This document shows, one piece after another, positions 26,355 to 35,993 of a DNA stretch of 64,000 nucleotides (position 1 is its first letter; the number at the start of each line of letters is the position of its first letter). The stretch lies in contig NZ_BMTF01000021.1 of NCBI RefSeq assembly GCF_014649535.1, forward strand, positions 1-64,000, in the 5' to 3' direction. The notes below the pieces were generated by a model. That model was not told the origin of the DNA. It worked only from the letters and a program-made list of their open reading frames with translations, and searched no databases. Position numbers and translations under genes: made by a program. This stretch comes from Streptomyces gelaticus. Lineage in GTDB: Bacteria; Actinomycetota; Actinomycetes; Streptomycetales; Streptomycetaceae.

Positions 26355-28085
26355 TTGGTGCCCCCACCACCCACTGCCAGGAGAGCACGTCGCCCCGTCT
26401 GGCCCCAGCGGGTCTTCTCCCAGGTACTGCTGATGCAACTGGCCATCGCGACCGGCGTCACCGTGCTCGCCACCGGCCTCTTCCTGGCGCCCCTCAGCGC
26501 CCAGCTCGACGACCAGGCGATGCGCCGTGCCCTGGCCATCGCGCAGAGCACGGCGGCCCGGCCCCGGCTCGCCGAGGAGCTGCTCGCCACGGCCTCGTCC
26601 CCCACCGGCCCTGTGCAGTCCGCGGCCGAACGGGTCAGACGTGCCACCGGCGCCGAGTACGTCGTCGTCATGGACCGGCGCGGGGTGCGCTGGTCGCACC
26701 CCGACGCCGAGGAGATCGGCAAGGTCGTCTCCACCGACCCGTGCGACGCGCTCGCGGGCCGGAACGTCATGGAGATCGACAGCGGGACGCTCGGCCGCTC
26801 GGCCCGCGGGAAGGTGCCGCTGCGCGACGACACGCAGCACATCGTGGGCGCCGTCTCCGTCGGCATCGCGTACAACAGTGTGCGCGCCCTGCTCCTCGCC
26901 GCGATTCCCGGGCTGTTCGCCTACGCCGGCAGTGCGCTCGCCGTCGGGGCGCTGGCCGCCTGTTTGATCTCCCGACGCCTCCAGCGACGGACTCACGATC
27001 TCGCGTTCTCCGACATCTCCGCGCTGCTGACGGAGCGCGGAGGCGATGCTGCACGGCATCAGGGAGGGCGTCGTCGCGCTCGACCGGACCGGCAGGATAC
27101 GGCTGCTGAACGACGAGGCTCAGCGGCTGCTCGGTCTCGGCCCGGACGCCGCGGGCCACCCGCTGGACACCGTGCTCGGCGCGGGACGGACGGCCGATGT
27201 GCTGGCAGGGCGGGTGCTCGGCGACGATCTGCTGACGGTGCAGGGCACCCGGGTCCTGCTCGCCAACCGGATGCCGACCGACGACGGCGGTGCCGTCGCC
27301 ACCCTCCGCGACCGCACCGAACTCGAACGGCTCGGCCGCGAGCTCGACTCGACGCGCGGCCTGATCGACGCGCTGCGGGCCCAGGACCACGAGCACGCCA
27401 ACCGGATGCACACCCTCCTGGGGCTGCTGGAACTGGACATGCATGAGGACGCCATGGAGTACGTCACCGAGATCGTGGGCGTCCAGCGGGCGACCGCCGA
27501 GCAGGTCACCGAGAAGGTGCACGATCCGCTGCTGGCCGCGCTCCTGGTCGGCAAGGCGACCGTGGCTGCGGAGCGCGGTGTCGCGCTGCGCATCGCCCCG
27601 AGGACGCTGCTCCCGGACCGGCTGGTGGACCCTCGCGGGCTGGTCACGGTGGTCGGCAACCTCGTGGACAACGCGCTGGACGCGGCTGCCGGGGCCGACG
27701 GTGCCCTGGTCGAGGGGGCCTGTGCGCCGAGGGCCGTACGGTGGTGCTGCGGGTCCGCGGCAGCGGGCCCGGCGTTCCGACCGGGCACCGTGAGTCGATC
27801 TTCACGGAGGGCTGGTCGACGAAGGAGATCCCGGCGCACGGCAAGCGCGGCCTGGGACTCGCCCTGGTGCGACGGCTCGTGGAACGGCAGGGCGGCGGCG
27901 TCACCGTCGACGGGGCCGCGGACGGCGGCGCCGAGTTCACCGTCGTACTGCCGGAGGCCCTTGCCGACACGGAACTGACGGAACCGGGCACGACGGAACC
28001 GGAAGCGACGGGACCCGAAGCGGCCGAAATGGCCGGACTGCAAATGACCGAATCGGATACCGGCGTCGTGGGAGCAGCTCAGTGA
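26355..28085 (+). pseudogene. CitA/DcuS-type sensor histidine kinase, frameshifted twice
   Basis: Three frames in order encode one protein. The first has a TM helix, a periplasmic PDC/CitA-like sensor with VVVMDRRGVRWSHP, and a second TM helix near 26880-26980. The second has a PAS domain (MLHGIREGVVALDRTGRIRLLN) and the H-box DHEHANRMHTLLGLLEL. The third has an ATPase with EGWSTKEIPAHGKRGLGLALVRRL. An extra G at about 27039 (cgcgga for cgcga) and a lost base at about 27713-27720 separate them; the N-box NLVDNALDAA lies before the second break. Intact relatives sense citrate or other C4/C6 acids. The start is uncertain (TTG 26355 or GTG 26358). It overlaps the regulator start by four bases. 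Sequence error is possible, but its regulator partner is broken too. Confidence 0.85.
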
Positions 28086-28763
28086 TCGAGGTCCTGGTCG
28101 TGGACGACGACGTCCGGGTCGCGAGGGTCAACGCGGCCTATGTCTCCAGGGTGCCGGGATTCCGGGTGGCGGCCCAGGCGCACTCCGCCGCCGAGGCCCT
28201 CGCCACGATCGGGAGCCGACGCGTGGACCTGGTGCTGCTGGACCACTACATGCCCGACCACAACGGCCTGGTCATGGTGCGTGAACTGCGCAGGCTCGGC
28301 CATCAGACCGAGTGATCATGGTGACGGCGGCGCGCGACGTGGCCATCGTGCAGGAGGCCATGCGCCACAGTGCCCTGCAGTATCTGGTGAAGCCGTTCGC
28401 GCACGCGGGGCTGCGCACCAAGCTTGAGGCGTACGCGATGCTGCGCCACACACTGGAACGCGGCGGCGAGGCCGAGCAGGTGAGGTGGACCGGCTCTTTG
28501 GCGCCCTGTGGGCAGCGGGCGAACCCGATCTGCCCAAGGGGCACTCACCGACCACGGCGGAACTGGTCAGGCAGGCGCTCCGCAGCGCGGACGGGCCGCT
28601 CTCCGCGCAGGAGGTCGCGGAGAGCGCCGGCATGAGCAGGCAGACGGCGCAGCACTATCCGAAGCTGCTGGAAAGGACCGGCAGGGTGCGGCTGACGCCG
28701 CGGTACGGCGAGACGGGCCGCCCGGAACACCGCTACACCTGGTCCACCGGCGGGCAGACCTGA
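28082..28763 (+). pseudogene. CitB/DcuR-type response regulator, frameshifted twice
   Basis: The receiver domain begins at GTG 28082 (VIEVLVVDDDVRVARVNAAYV) with the phospho-acceptor Asp in LLDHYMPD. The frame hits TGA at 28313 after one lost base near 28311. It continues one frame over with VIMVTAARDVAIVQEAMRHSALQYLVKPF and shifts again near 28480 to the output domain (VDRLFGALWAAGEPDLPKGHSP and the HTH LSAQEVAESAGMSRQTAQHY). Both events are single-base losses. All domains of a CitB-family regulator are otherwise present, so decay is recent or the sequence has errors. Likely former target: the symporter genes facing it. Confidence 0.85.
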
Positions 28764-28796
28764 CCGGCCCTGTCCGTACAGTGCGGAGGCACCGGA

Positions 28797-30389
28797 CTAC
28801 ACCGCACCCGCCCCGGTCAGCGCGCGGACCTCGGTCTCCGCGTGTTTGGCCTCGTCCGGCGGATCGGTGGAGGTGACCGTTCCGGCCCAGCCGGCCAGGA
28901 AGCCCAGGGGAATGGAGACCAGGCCGGGGTTCTCCAGCGGGAAGAGCTGGAAGTCGGCACCCGGGAAGAGCGAGTCGGGGCTGCCGGAGACGACCGGGGA
29001 GAGAAGCACCAGCAGCACGGCGGGAATCAGCCCGCCGTAGACGGACCAGACCGCTCCCCGGGTGGTGAAGTTCCGCCAGAACAGGGAGTACAGGAGCACC
29101 GGGAGGTTGGCCGAGGCGGCGACGGCGAAGGCCAGTCCCACCAGGAACGCCACGTTCAGGTCCTGGGCGACCAGGCCGAGCCCGATGGCACTCACCCCGA
29201 TCACCGCCGCGGCGACCCTGGCCACGGCGACCTCGCTGTACTGCTTGGCGCCGGGGCGCCTGAGCGAGGCGTAGAGGTCATGGGCCACGGAGGCGGACGA
29301 GGCGAGCGTGATGCCCGCGACGACGGCGAGAATGGTGGCGAAGGCGACTGCGGCGACCACGGCGAACAGGACCGTTCCGCCGGTGGACCCCTCGCCGCCG
29401 CCGAGCACCAGGGCCAGCAGCGGAACCGCTGTGTTCCCCGCTGAGTTCGACGCCCGTACCTCGGCCGAGCCGACCAGAGCGGCCGCCCCGAAGCCGAGCG
29501 CGATCGTCATCAGGTAGAAGCTGCCGATGAGCCCGATCGACCAGACGACCGAACGGCGGGCCGCGCGGGCGGTTGGCACGGTGTAGAACCGCGACAGGAT
29601 GTGCGGCAGACCGGCCGTGCCCAGCACCAGGGCCAGCCCCAGGCTGATGAAGTCGATGCGCGCGGTCCACGTACCGCCGTACCGGAGGCCCGGAGCGAGG
29701 AACCGGCTTCCGTGGCCGCTCCGTTCGGCGGCGGAGTCGAGCAGGGCGTTGAAGTCGCCGTGGAACCGGACCAGGACGAGAACGGTGAGCACGACCGCTC
29801 CCGCCATCAGCACAACGGCCTTGACGATCTGGATCCAGGTGGTGGCACGCATCCCGCCGAGCGACACATAGATCACCATGAGCGCCCCGACACCGATGAC
29901 GGTCCAGGAGCGCGCGGCGCCGCTCGTACCGCCGAGAAGCAGAGCGACCAGGCTGCCCGCACCCACCATCTGTGCCACCAGGTAGAGCACGGAGACGGTG
30001 ACGGACGAGGTGCCCGCGGCGATCCGGACCGGGCGCTCGGCCATCCTCGCCGCCACCACATCGGCGAGCGTGAACCGGCCGCAGTTGCGCACCAGTTCGG
30101 CGACGAGCAGCAGGACGACGAGCCAGGCGACGAGGAAGCCGACCGAATAGAGCATGCCGTCGTAGCCGAAGAGGGCGATCAGACCGGAAATACCGAGGAA
30201 CGACGCGGCGGACATGTAGTCGCCCGCGATGGCGAAACCGTTCTCCATCGGGGAGAACAGCCGGCCGCCCGCGTAGAACTCCTCTGCCGAACCACGGCGG
30301 TTGCGGCTCACCCAGGTGGTGATGGCCAGCGTGACTGCGATGAAGGCGCTGAACAGCAGGAGCGCCAGCGTCTCGTGGTTCCCGTTCAA
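28797..30389 (-). CDS. Sodium/solute symporter, acetate permease (ActP) type
   Basis: 530 residues from TTG 30389, whose TTGA overlaps the stop of the DUF485 gene. The long open frame upstream is read-through. About 13 TM helices are visible. The SSS signature region near helix 2 reads EEFYAGGRLFSPMENGFAIAGDYMSAASFLG, and later helices show VLGTAGLPHILSRFYTVPTARAARRS. Family members import acetate, pyruvate or related monocarboxylates with sodium. Coupling to a DUF485 protein is the standard yjcH-actP layout. It faces the broken CitA/CitB-type system, which may have controlled it. Confidence 0.92.
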   Translation of the reverse strand: MNGNHETLALLLFSAFIAVTLAITTWVSRNRRGSAEEFYAGGRLFSPMENGFAIAGDYMSAASFLGISGLIALFGYDGMLYSVGFLVAWLVVLLLVAELVRNCGRFTLADVVAARMAERPVRIAAGTSSVTVSVLYLVAQMVGAGSLVALLLGGTSGAARSWTVIGVGALMVIYVSLGGMRATTWIQIVKAVVLMAGAVVLTVLVLVRFHGDFNALLDSAAERSGHGSRFLAPGLRYGGTWTARIDFISLGLALVLGTAGLPHILSRFYTVPTARAARRSVVWSIGLIGSFYLMTIALGFGAAALVGSAEVRASNSAGNTAVPLLALVLGGGEGSTGGTVLFAVVAAVAFATILAVVAGITLASSASVAHDLYASLRRPGAKQYSEVAVARVAAAVIGVSAIGLGLVAQDLNVAFLVGLAFAVAASANLPVLLYSLFWRNFTTRGAVWSVYGGLIPAVLLVLLSPVVSGSPDSLFPGADFQLFPLENPGLVSIPLGFLAGWAGTVTSTDPPDEAKHAETEVRALTGAGAV

Positions 30390-30862
30390 CGCCCGGCCCC
30401 CCGCGTCATCTCCTGTGTCTGCCACCGCAGATCGAGTGCGGCCCGGTCTCTGCGCAGCCGTGCGTGACGCGCGTACGCCCCGGTGAGAAGAAAGGCCGTG
30501 AGGAACTGGCCGAGCCCCGCGACCATCGCGACATTGACCACGCCTGCCAACGGACGGGCCATCAGTCCGGGCGCGGTGACTGCTGCGACGACATAGACGA
30601 GGTACCAGACGAGGAAGCCGATGGTGGCGGGGACGACGAACCGCCGGTACCGGCGGCGCACTTCCTGGAACGCCTCGCTGCGCTGCACCTCCATATAGAT
30701 GTCGGCCGCGCTGTGGCCGCGCCGCGGGTTCACGGGCCCCGGTGGTCCGGTGGGAGCGAAACTCCCCGTACCGTCCGGCTCGCCCCGTCCGGAGGCCGGC
30801 TCGTCGTACCACGGGTCGTCGTGTCGCATCGCTGCGGCCTCACGCCCTGCTTCCTTCTCCAC
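30386..30862 (-). CDS. DUF485 membrane protein, symporter partner
   Basis: 158 residues from GTG 30862, chosen because GGGGAG lies seven bases upstream; the ATG eleven codons later (MRHDDPWYDEP) has a poorer site. Residues 1-60 are hydrophilic. The DUF485 core is MEVQRSEAFQEVRRRYRRFVVPATIGFLVWYLVYV, with two TM helices (about 85-105 and 120-142) and a short basic tail. Small YjcH-type proteins of this family sit beside ActP symporters; their exact role is not settled. Four-base overlap with the symporter gene implies coupled translation. Confidence 0.9.
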   Translation of the reverse strand: MEKEAGREAAAMRHDDPWYDEPASGRGEPDGTGSFAPTGPPGPVNPRRGHSAADIYMEVQRSEAFQEVRRRYRRFVVPATIGFLVWYLVYVVAAVTAPGLMARPLAGVVNVAMVAGLGQFLTAFLLTGAYARHARLRRDRAALDLRWQTQEMTRGAGR

Positions 30863-30960
30863 GGAACAACTCCCCTTGTCCACGGACCACTTCGGCCGTG
30901 TACCCAAGAATGGGCAGATCTGGAAGATCCCGGGCAGTTCATTCGCCGGTCTTCACCTCT

Positions 30961-31635
30961 TCAGGTGACGGCCGATCCGGGCGGCTGTGCGAGGCCCCGA
31001 ACGTACGCATAGCGAACGGCCTGTGCCCGGTCACGCACCCCGGTTTTGGCGAAGAGATTGTTGATATGGCTCTTCACGGTGGCCTGCGAAATGTGCAGTC
31101 TGCGGGCGATCTCCGTATTGGACAGACCCTCCGCGATCAGCACCAGCACTTCCAGCTCACGTGGCGTCAGGCTGTCGGGCAGCTGCGGCCCGGACGCCGG
31201 GGAAGGCGGCGGGTCCATGGTCACGCGCTCCAGCAGACGGCGCTGCACGCTCGGCGAGAGACCCGCCTCGCCGGACAGCACGGCCTGGACGGCCCGCACG
31301 ATCTCTTCGCCCCCGGCGTCCTTGGTGAGGTAGCCGCGGGCCCCGGCCTGCAGCGCGGGGAAGAGGGACTCGTCGTCCGCGAACGTCGTGAGCACCACCA
31401 CCTGGGTCCCCGGATGGTCCTTGCGGATGCGCCGTGTCGCCTCCACCCCGTCGCACCGGGGCATCCGCAGATCCATCAGCACGACATCGGGGGCCAGTTC
31501 GGCCACGAGCGCCACCGCCTCCTCGCCGTCCTTCGCCGATCCGACCACCTCGATTCCGGGCAGCAGCCCCAGCAGCATCACGATCCCCTCACGCACCACC
31601 GACTGGTCATCGGCGACCACCACCCGCGCGTTCAC
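30961..31635 (-). CDS. NarL/FixJ-family response regulator
   Basis: 224 residues. The receiver domain (about 5-120) has the acidic pocket VVADDQ, the phospho-acceptor Asp in VVLMDLRMPRCDGV and the conserved Lys in YLTKDAGG. The C-terminal LuxR-type HTH (about 155-215) reads LTPRELEVLVLIAEGLSNTEIARRLHISQATVKSHINNLFAKTG. It overlaps the histidine kinase gene by four bases (ATGA), so kinase and regulator are coupled. Targets are unknown; its own operon includes an upstream membrane protein. Confidence 0.95.
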   Translation of the reverse strand: MNARVVVADDQSVVREGIVMLLGLLPGIEVVGSAKDGEEAVALVAELAPDVVLMDLRMPRCDGVEATRRIRKDHPGTQVVVLTTFADDESLFPALQAGARGYLTKDAGGEEIVRAVQAVLSGEAGLSPSVQRRLLERVTMDPPPSPASGPQLPDSLTPRELEVLVLIAEGLSNTEIARRLHISQATVKSHINNLFAKTGVRDRAQAVRYAYVRGLAQPPGSAVT

Positions 31636-32795
31636 GCGGGCACCCGCAGACTCACCACGAAACCCTCCTCGCCGGGGCCGGCCTCCAGCATCCCGCCCAT
31701 CAGCTCGGCCCGCTCCCTCATCCCCAGCAGACCGTATCCGGAGCCACTGGCGGACAGCACTCCCTCTGGTCTGCGTCCCCCCGAATCCCTGACCTCCAGG
31801 GCGACTTCGTCCGGCAGATACTCCAGCCGCACCAGGACCCTGGCCCCCGGTGCGTGCTTGCGCACATTGGTCAGGGCCTCCTGCGCCACCCTCCGGACCG
31901 TCTGCGACGCCTCGGCGGTCAGCGTCCGCCGCTCCCCCGCCACACGGACCTGTGCCGGCTCCGCAGCCATCAGCTGCCGCAGGAAGTCCTCCACCGGAGA
32001 GACCTCGCCCCGGAGCGCCGAAAGAGCCTGGCGGGTCTCCGCGAGCCCCTCACGCGCCATGGACCGCGCGGCCACGACCCGCTCCAGCACCTGGTCCCGG
32101 AACTCCCCCGCGGGCTCCCGCTCGATCAGGAGCCGTGCCGCCTCCAGATGCACCATCTGCGCGGAGAGACTGTGGGCGAGCACATCGTGGATCTCTCGCG
32201 CGATCCTGGCCCGCTCGTCCAGCGCGGCCGTCTCGGCCTCCGCCGCACGGGCCGCCCGCTCCTGCGCGAGGAGCCGCTGAGCGCTGCCCCGCGCCTCGGC
32301 ATCCAGCCGGATCACGTAGCCCGCCAGCGAGAGTCCCGCTGTGGACATGGCGGTGGAGAGCAAGCCGTCGGTGTTGACGGCGGCGTAAGCACCGAGTGCG
32401 ACGGCCGTGGCCGGGAGGCCCGCCGTGAGTGGCAACCGCTCCAGCGCGGCGACCGCGCAGCCGCACCACAGGATCACCGCGGGCAGATCGGCACCGACCT
32501 GTTGCGCCCCGAACGCCGCCAGCATCAGCAGAGCCAGCAGTACGAGCGACGGCCACAGCCGGTGTTCCAGGCTGGTCCGGAAGAACGCCCATGCGGCGAA
32601 CGCACAGCCCAGTACGCCCACCAGCCCGAGCACGATCTCCCAGGGCCCGAACCGGCCTCCGCTGAATGTGCCCCAGAGCATGGCGGTGAGCAGGGCTGCC
32701 CGGACAGACCAGGTGATCACCTTCCGCGGACGCGTGCGGCTGGTCCCCGACAGCGCTCCCCGGGACGGCCAGCTGGTCCAGGTCGTACGCGTCAT
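31632..32795 (-). CDS. NarL-type sensor histidine kinase
   Basis: 387 residues from ATG 32795 (GGAAGGAG five bases before). An N-terminal membrane module of five to six helices (about 30-165) is followed by a dimerisation helix with the phospho-acceptor His in ARIAREIHDVLAHSLSAQMVHLE and a HATPase_c domain (EALTNVRKHAPGARVLVRL, GSGYGLLGMRERAELMGG). No large extracellular sensor is present, so it probably senses a membrane or envelope signal. It overlaps both neighbours by four bases. Confidence 0.94.
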   Translation of the reverse strand: MTRTTWTSWPSRGALSGTSRTRPRKVITWSVRAALLTAMLWGTFSGGRFGPWEIVLGLVGVLGCAFAAWAFFRTSLEHRLWPSLVLLALLMLAAFGAQQVGADLPAVILWCGCAVAALERLPLTAGLPATAVALGAYAAVNTDGLLSTAMSTAGLSLAGYVIRLDAEARGSAQRLLAQERAARAAEAETAALDERARIAREIHDVLAHSLSAQMVHLEAARLLIEREPAGEFRDQVLERVVAARSMAREGLAETRQALSALRGEVSPVEDFLRQLMAAEPAQVRVAGERRTLTAEASQTVRRVAQEALTNVRKHAPGARVLVRLEYLPDEVALEVRDSGGRRPEGVLSASGSGYGLLGMRERAELMGGMLEAGPGEEGFVVSLRVPA

Positions 32796-33310
32796 ACGCG
32801 CTCCTTCCACACCGGCAGCGACATCATCCCGCCGGCGGAGCCACCGTACGCCGGGTCCATCCGACCGGCCCGCCACGTGAGCACACCGTCACGCGCCGCC
32901 AGCGTCACCGCGAGGGCCGACAGCAGGGCAGCACCGCTCTGACCTATGCCCATCAGAGCGGCCGCCCCGTAGAGGGCGGCCCGCAGCACCAGTCCCCCTG
33001 CCCAGACGAAGACAGTGGCCCTGGTGCCCTTGCTCCACAGCGAGCCGTCCGCCTCGCGCCACAGCCGGGTGGTCCAGCCCCAGCCTGCGCCCGTCACAAA
33101 CCCCACCGCCGGCTCCGCACCCAGCACCGCCATGGACAGCGCCGCGTGCCGCGGATCCACGGGTCCGGGCTCGCGCACGGACAGGACGAGCAGGACGCCC
33201 GGCAGTACCCACCAGCGTCTGTCGTCCGAAATCTGCCGTGCCGAGCACTGGCGGACGATGACGGCAGTGCTCACTGCGCCGGTCACCAGGACGTCGACGA
33301 GCCCTGACAT
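32792..33310 (-). CDS. Membrane protein of a two-component operon
   Basis: 172 residues. About four hydrophobic segments are visible (LVDVLVTGAVSTAVIV, WWVLPGVLLVLSV, ATVFVWAGGLVLRAALYGAAALMG, AALLSALAVTLAA). It resembles DUF1453/CcdC-like membrane proteins, but the match is from memory and weak. It is the first gene of a three-gene operon and overlaps the kinase start by four bases, so it may be the sensing partner of a kinase that lacks a large sensor domain. Confidence 0.75.
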   Translation of the reverse strand: MSGLVDVLVTGAVSTAVIVRQCSARQISDDRRWWVLPGVLLVLSVREPGPVDPRHAALSMAVLGAEPAVGFVTGAGWGWTTRLWREADGSLWSKGTRATVFVWAGGLVLRAALYGAAALMGIGQSGAALLSALAVTLAARDGVLTWRAGRMDPAYGGSAGGMMSLPVWKERV

Positions 33311-33401
33311 GGCTGCCTCCGATGTGCGGGAAGTTCGAACGCTTCGACGCTACGGAAACGGCCGGGTCGGGGCATCGGCTCAGGGGTGGATCACAGGTGG
33401 A

Positions 33402-33435
33402 GAAGCCGTCTCCACCTGCAGGTGGAGACGGCTTC
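33402..33435 (-). terminator. Terminator after parE
   Basis: Perfect 16-base stem gaagccgtctccacct / aggtggagacggcttc with a two-base centre, two bases after the parE stop. It also separates parE from the promoter of the neighbouring operon. Confidence 0.92.
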
Positions 33436-33437
33436 GC

Positions 33438-35558
33438 TCAGACGTCGATGCGCGAGCGGTCCAGGGTGGCGGCAGAGCTGGTGATGAACTCCTTGCGCGG
33501 CGCCACCTCATTGCCCATCAGCAGATCGAAGACCTGCTCGGACGCTTCCAGGTCGCCGATGTTGATCCTGCGCAGGGTGCGGTGTCGCGGATCCATCGTG
33601 GTCTCCGCCAGCTGGTCGGCGTCCATCTCGCCCAGGCCCTTGTAGCGCTGGATCGAGTCCTTGTACCGGATGTTCTTCCGCTGGAGCTCCAGCAGCCGCT
33701 GGCGCAGCTCGTTGTCCGAGTACGTGTAGATGTACTTGTCCTGGCCCTTCTTCGGCTGGACCAGCTCGATCCGGTGGAGCGGGGGCACCGCGGCGAAGAC
33801 CCGGCCCGCCTCGACCATGGGACGCATGTACCGCTGGAAGAGCGTCAGCAGCAGGACGCGGATGTGCGCGCCGTCGACATCGGCGTCCACCAGCAGGACG
33901 ATCTTTCCGTAGCGAGCGGCGTCGATGTCGAAGGTCCGTCCGGACCCAGCTCCTATGACCTGGATGATCGCGCCGCACTCGGCGTTCTTCAGCATGTCCG
34001 AGACGGATGCCTTCTGGACGTTGAGGATCTTGCCCCGGATCGGCAGCAGCGCCTGGAACTCACTGTTCCGGGCCAGCTTCGCCGTACCGAGCGCTGAGTC
34101 GCCCTCGACGATGAAGAGTTCACTGCGGTCCACGTCGTCACTGCGGCAGTCGGCGAGTTTCGCGGGCAGCGAGGAGGACTCCAGCGCCGTCTTGCGACGC
34201 TGCGCGTCCTTGTGCTGACGGGCCGCGATCCGGGTTCGCGCGGCCGCCACCGCCTTGTCCAGAACCGCCCTGGCCTGGGCCTTCGCGTCACGCTTCGTCG
34301 AGGTCAGGAACGCCTTGAGTTCCTTGGCCACGACGTTGGCGACGATGCGGTTGGCCGCCGAGGTGCCGAGCACCTCCTTGGTCTGGCCCTCGAACTGCGG
34401 CTCGGCCAGCCGCACGGTGACCACCGCGGTGAGGCCCTCCAGCGCGTCGTCCTTGACGATGTCGTCCTCGGCGACACGGAGCAGCTTGGCGGAGCGCAGT
34501 GCCTCGTTGACCGTCTTGGTCACGGAGCGCTCGAAGCCGGTCACGTGCGTGCCGCCCTTGGGGGTGGCGATGATGTTGACGAAGGACTTGAGCGTGGTGT
34601 CGTATCCGGTGCCCCAGCGCAGCGCGATGTCGACCGCGAGCTCGCGCGTGACCTCGGTCGCCGTCATGTGACCGCGCTCGTCCAGGACCGGCACGGTCTC
34701 CTTGAAGGTGCCCTGCCCGCTCAGGCGCAGGACGTCGCAGACCGCCTTGTCCGGAGCGAGGTACTCGCAGAATTCGCTGATTCCGCCGTCGAAGCGGAAG
34801 GTCTCCTCGGTCTTGCCCTCGCCGTCGAGCCCACGCTCGTCACGGACGACGATCGTGAGGCCGGGCACGAGGAAGGCCGTCTGGCGCGCCCGCTGGTGGA
34901 GCGTCTCCAGGTTGAGCTTGGCGTCCTTGAGGAAGATCTGCCGGTCGGCCCAGTAACGCACCCTGGTGCCCGTGCGCGTCTTGGGTACCCGCTTGCCCTT
35001 GCGCAGGCCGTTGGCCGGGTCGAACGGGCTGTCCGGCCCCTGCTCGGTGAAGAGCCCCGGGACCCCACGCCGGAAGCTGATCGAGTGCGTCGCGCTGCTG
35101 CGGTCGACCTCGACGTCGAGCCGGGCGGAGAGGGCGTTGACGACGGAGGCACCCACGCCGTGCAGACCGCCCGACGCGGCGTACGAGCCGCCGCCGAACT
35201 TTCCGCCGGCGTGCAGCTTGGTCATCACGACCTCGACACCGGACAGGCCCGTCTTCGGCTCGACGTCGACGGGGATGCCCCGCCCGTTGTCCCGGACCTC
35301 CACGGAGTTGTCGTCGTGGAGGACGACCTCGATGTGGTCGCAGTATCCGCCCAGAGCCTCGTCGACGGAGTTGTCGATGATCTCCCAGAGGCAGTGCATG
35401 AGGCCGCGGCTGTCGGTGGACCCGATGTACATACCGGGGCGCTTGCGAACCGCTTCGAGCCCCTCGAGTACGAGCAGATGCCGCGCGGTGTAGTTGGAAC
35501 CGTCTCGGTCTGCTCCGGTCAGCAGCGCAGTGGACGGCACGGACGTATCGGCGGTCAC
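33438..35558 (-). CDS. parE: DNA topoisomerase IV subunit B
   Basis: 706 residues from GTG 35558 (GAGGAG eight bases upstream); the longer frame adds unrelated residues. This is the ATPase subunit of topoisomerase IV. The GHKL motifs are intact (IIDNSVDEAL, VRDNGRGIPVD, ASGGLHGVGASVVNAL). The transducer domain follows, then the TOPRIM metal site (VEGDSALGTAK, LLVDADVDGAHI) and the C-terminal RYKGLGEMDADQL. It pairs with parC at 20047-22497. It is tightly terminated downstream. Confidence 0.96.
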   Translation of the reverse strand: MTADTSVPSTALLTGADRDGSNYTARHLLVLEGLEAVRKRPGMYIGSTDSRGLMHCLWEIIDNSVDEALGGYCDHIEVVLHDDNSVEVRDNGRGIPVDVEPKTGLSGVEVVMTKLHAGGKFGGGSYAASGGLHGVGASVVNALSARLDVEVDRSSATHSISFRRGVPGLFTEQGPDSPFDPANGLRKGKRVPKTRTGTRVRYWADRQIFLKDAKLNLETLHQRARQTAFLVPGLTIVVRDERGLDGEGKTEETFRFDGGISEFCEYLAPDKAVCDVLRLSGQGTFKETVPVLDERGHMTATEVTRELAVDIALRWGTGYDTTLKSFVNIIATPKGGTHVTGFERSVTKTVNEALRSAKLLRVAEDDIVKDDALEGLTAVVTVRLAEPQFEGQTKEVLGTSAANRIVANVVAKELKAFLTSTKRDAKAQARAVLDKAVAAARTRIAARQHKDAQRRKTALESSSLPAKLADCRSDDVDRSELFIVEGDSALGTAKLARNSEFQALLPIRGKILNVQKASVSDMLKNAECGAIIQVIGAGSGRTFDIDAARYGKIVLLVDADVDGAHIRVLLLTLFQRYMRPMVEAGRVFAAVPPLHRIELVQPKKGQDKYIYTYSDNELRQRLLELQRKNIRYKDSIQRYKGLGEMDADQLAETTMDPRHRTLRRINIGDLEASEQVFDLLMGNEVAPRKEFITSSAATLDRSRIDV

Positions 35559-35993
35559 GCGGTTCGCTCCTCGCTGAATTTCATTTGGGGCCCAGTGGGT
35601 AACGGGCTCGGCTTCGGTCGCCGCTGAGAGGGTACCGAGGCCTGGTAGAGCGGTTGTAACGCCACCCTTCAACAACCCTCAGAGTAGTCCAGCCTCGCAT
35701 ACACGTTCGATCCCTCGCAGGAGTGACGCGAACATCACGTTCCCTTCCAGGCATGAACCATTTAGGCTCCGGGCACGTCCTCATGAACAAACCGGCAACC
35801 CGGCCGGGAGGATCCCACCAAGACAAGCAATGCGAAACCGTAGCGCTACGCAATACGGCACATTCGCCGCCAACCGGCAACAGACAGCCATCTTGAGAAG
35901 AAGTTTCAAAGAAAAGCCACGAGCGGGAACGTTTTCGGCCTGGTTGGATGTTGACCCTGGTACGACAGCTCGTCGAGCTAGAGAAGAGGCGAC
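35559..35993. other. 435-base divergent promoter region
   Basis: It separates parE (minus) from the small DUF7455 gene (plus) and is AT-richer at 35690-35930. A palindrome AGCTCGTCGAGCT lies at 35968-35980, close to the plus-strand start. No open frame with a ribosome site or recognisable product is seen. Promoters for both genes must lie here, but I cannot place their -10 and -35 boxes with confidence. Confidence 0.5.

Noticed and set aside
26355..28763. Programmed frameshifting in the two-component genes
   Set aside because: No slippery sequence or stimulatory structure recurs at the four sites, and both directions of shift occur.
35951..35984. TTGACC with a downstream TAGAGA as a promoter of the DUF7455 gene
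   Set aside because: The spacing is 22 bases, too long for a standard sigma-70 promoter.
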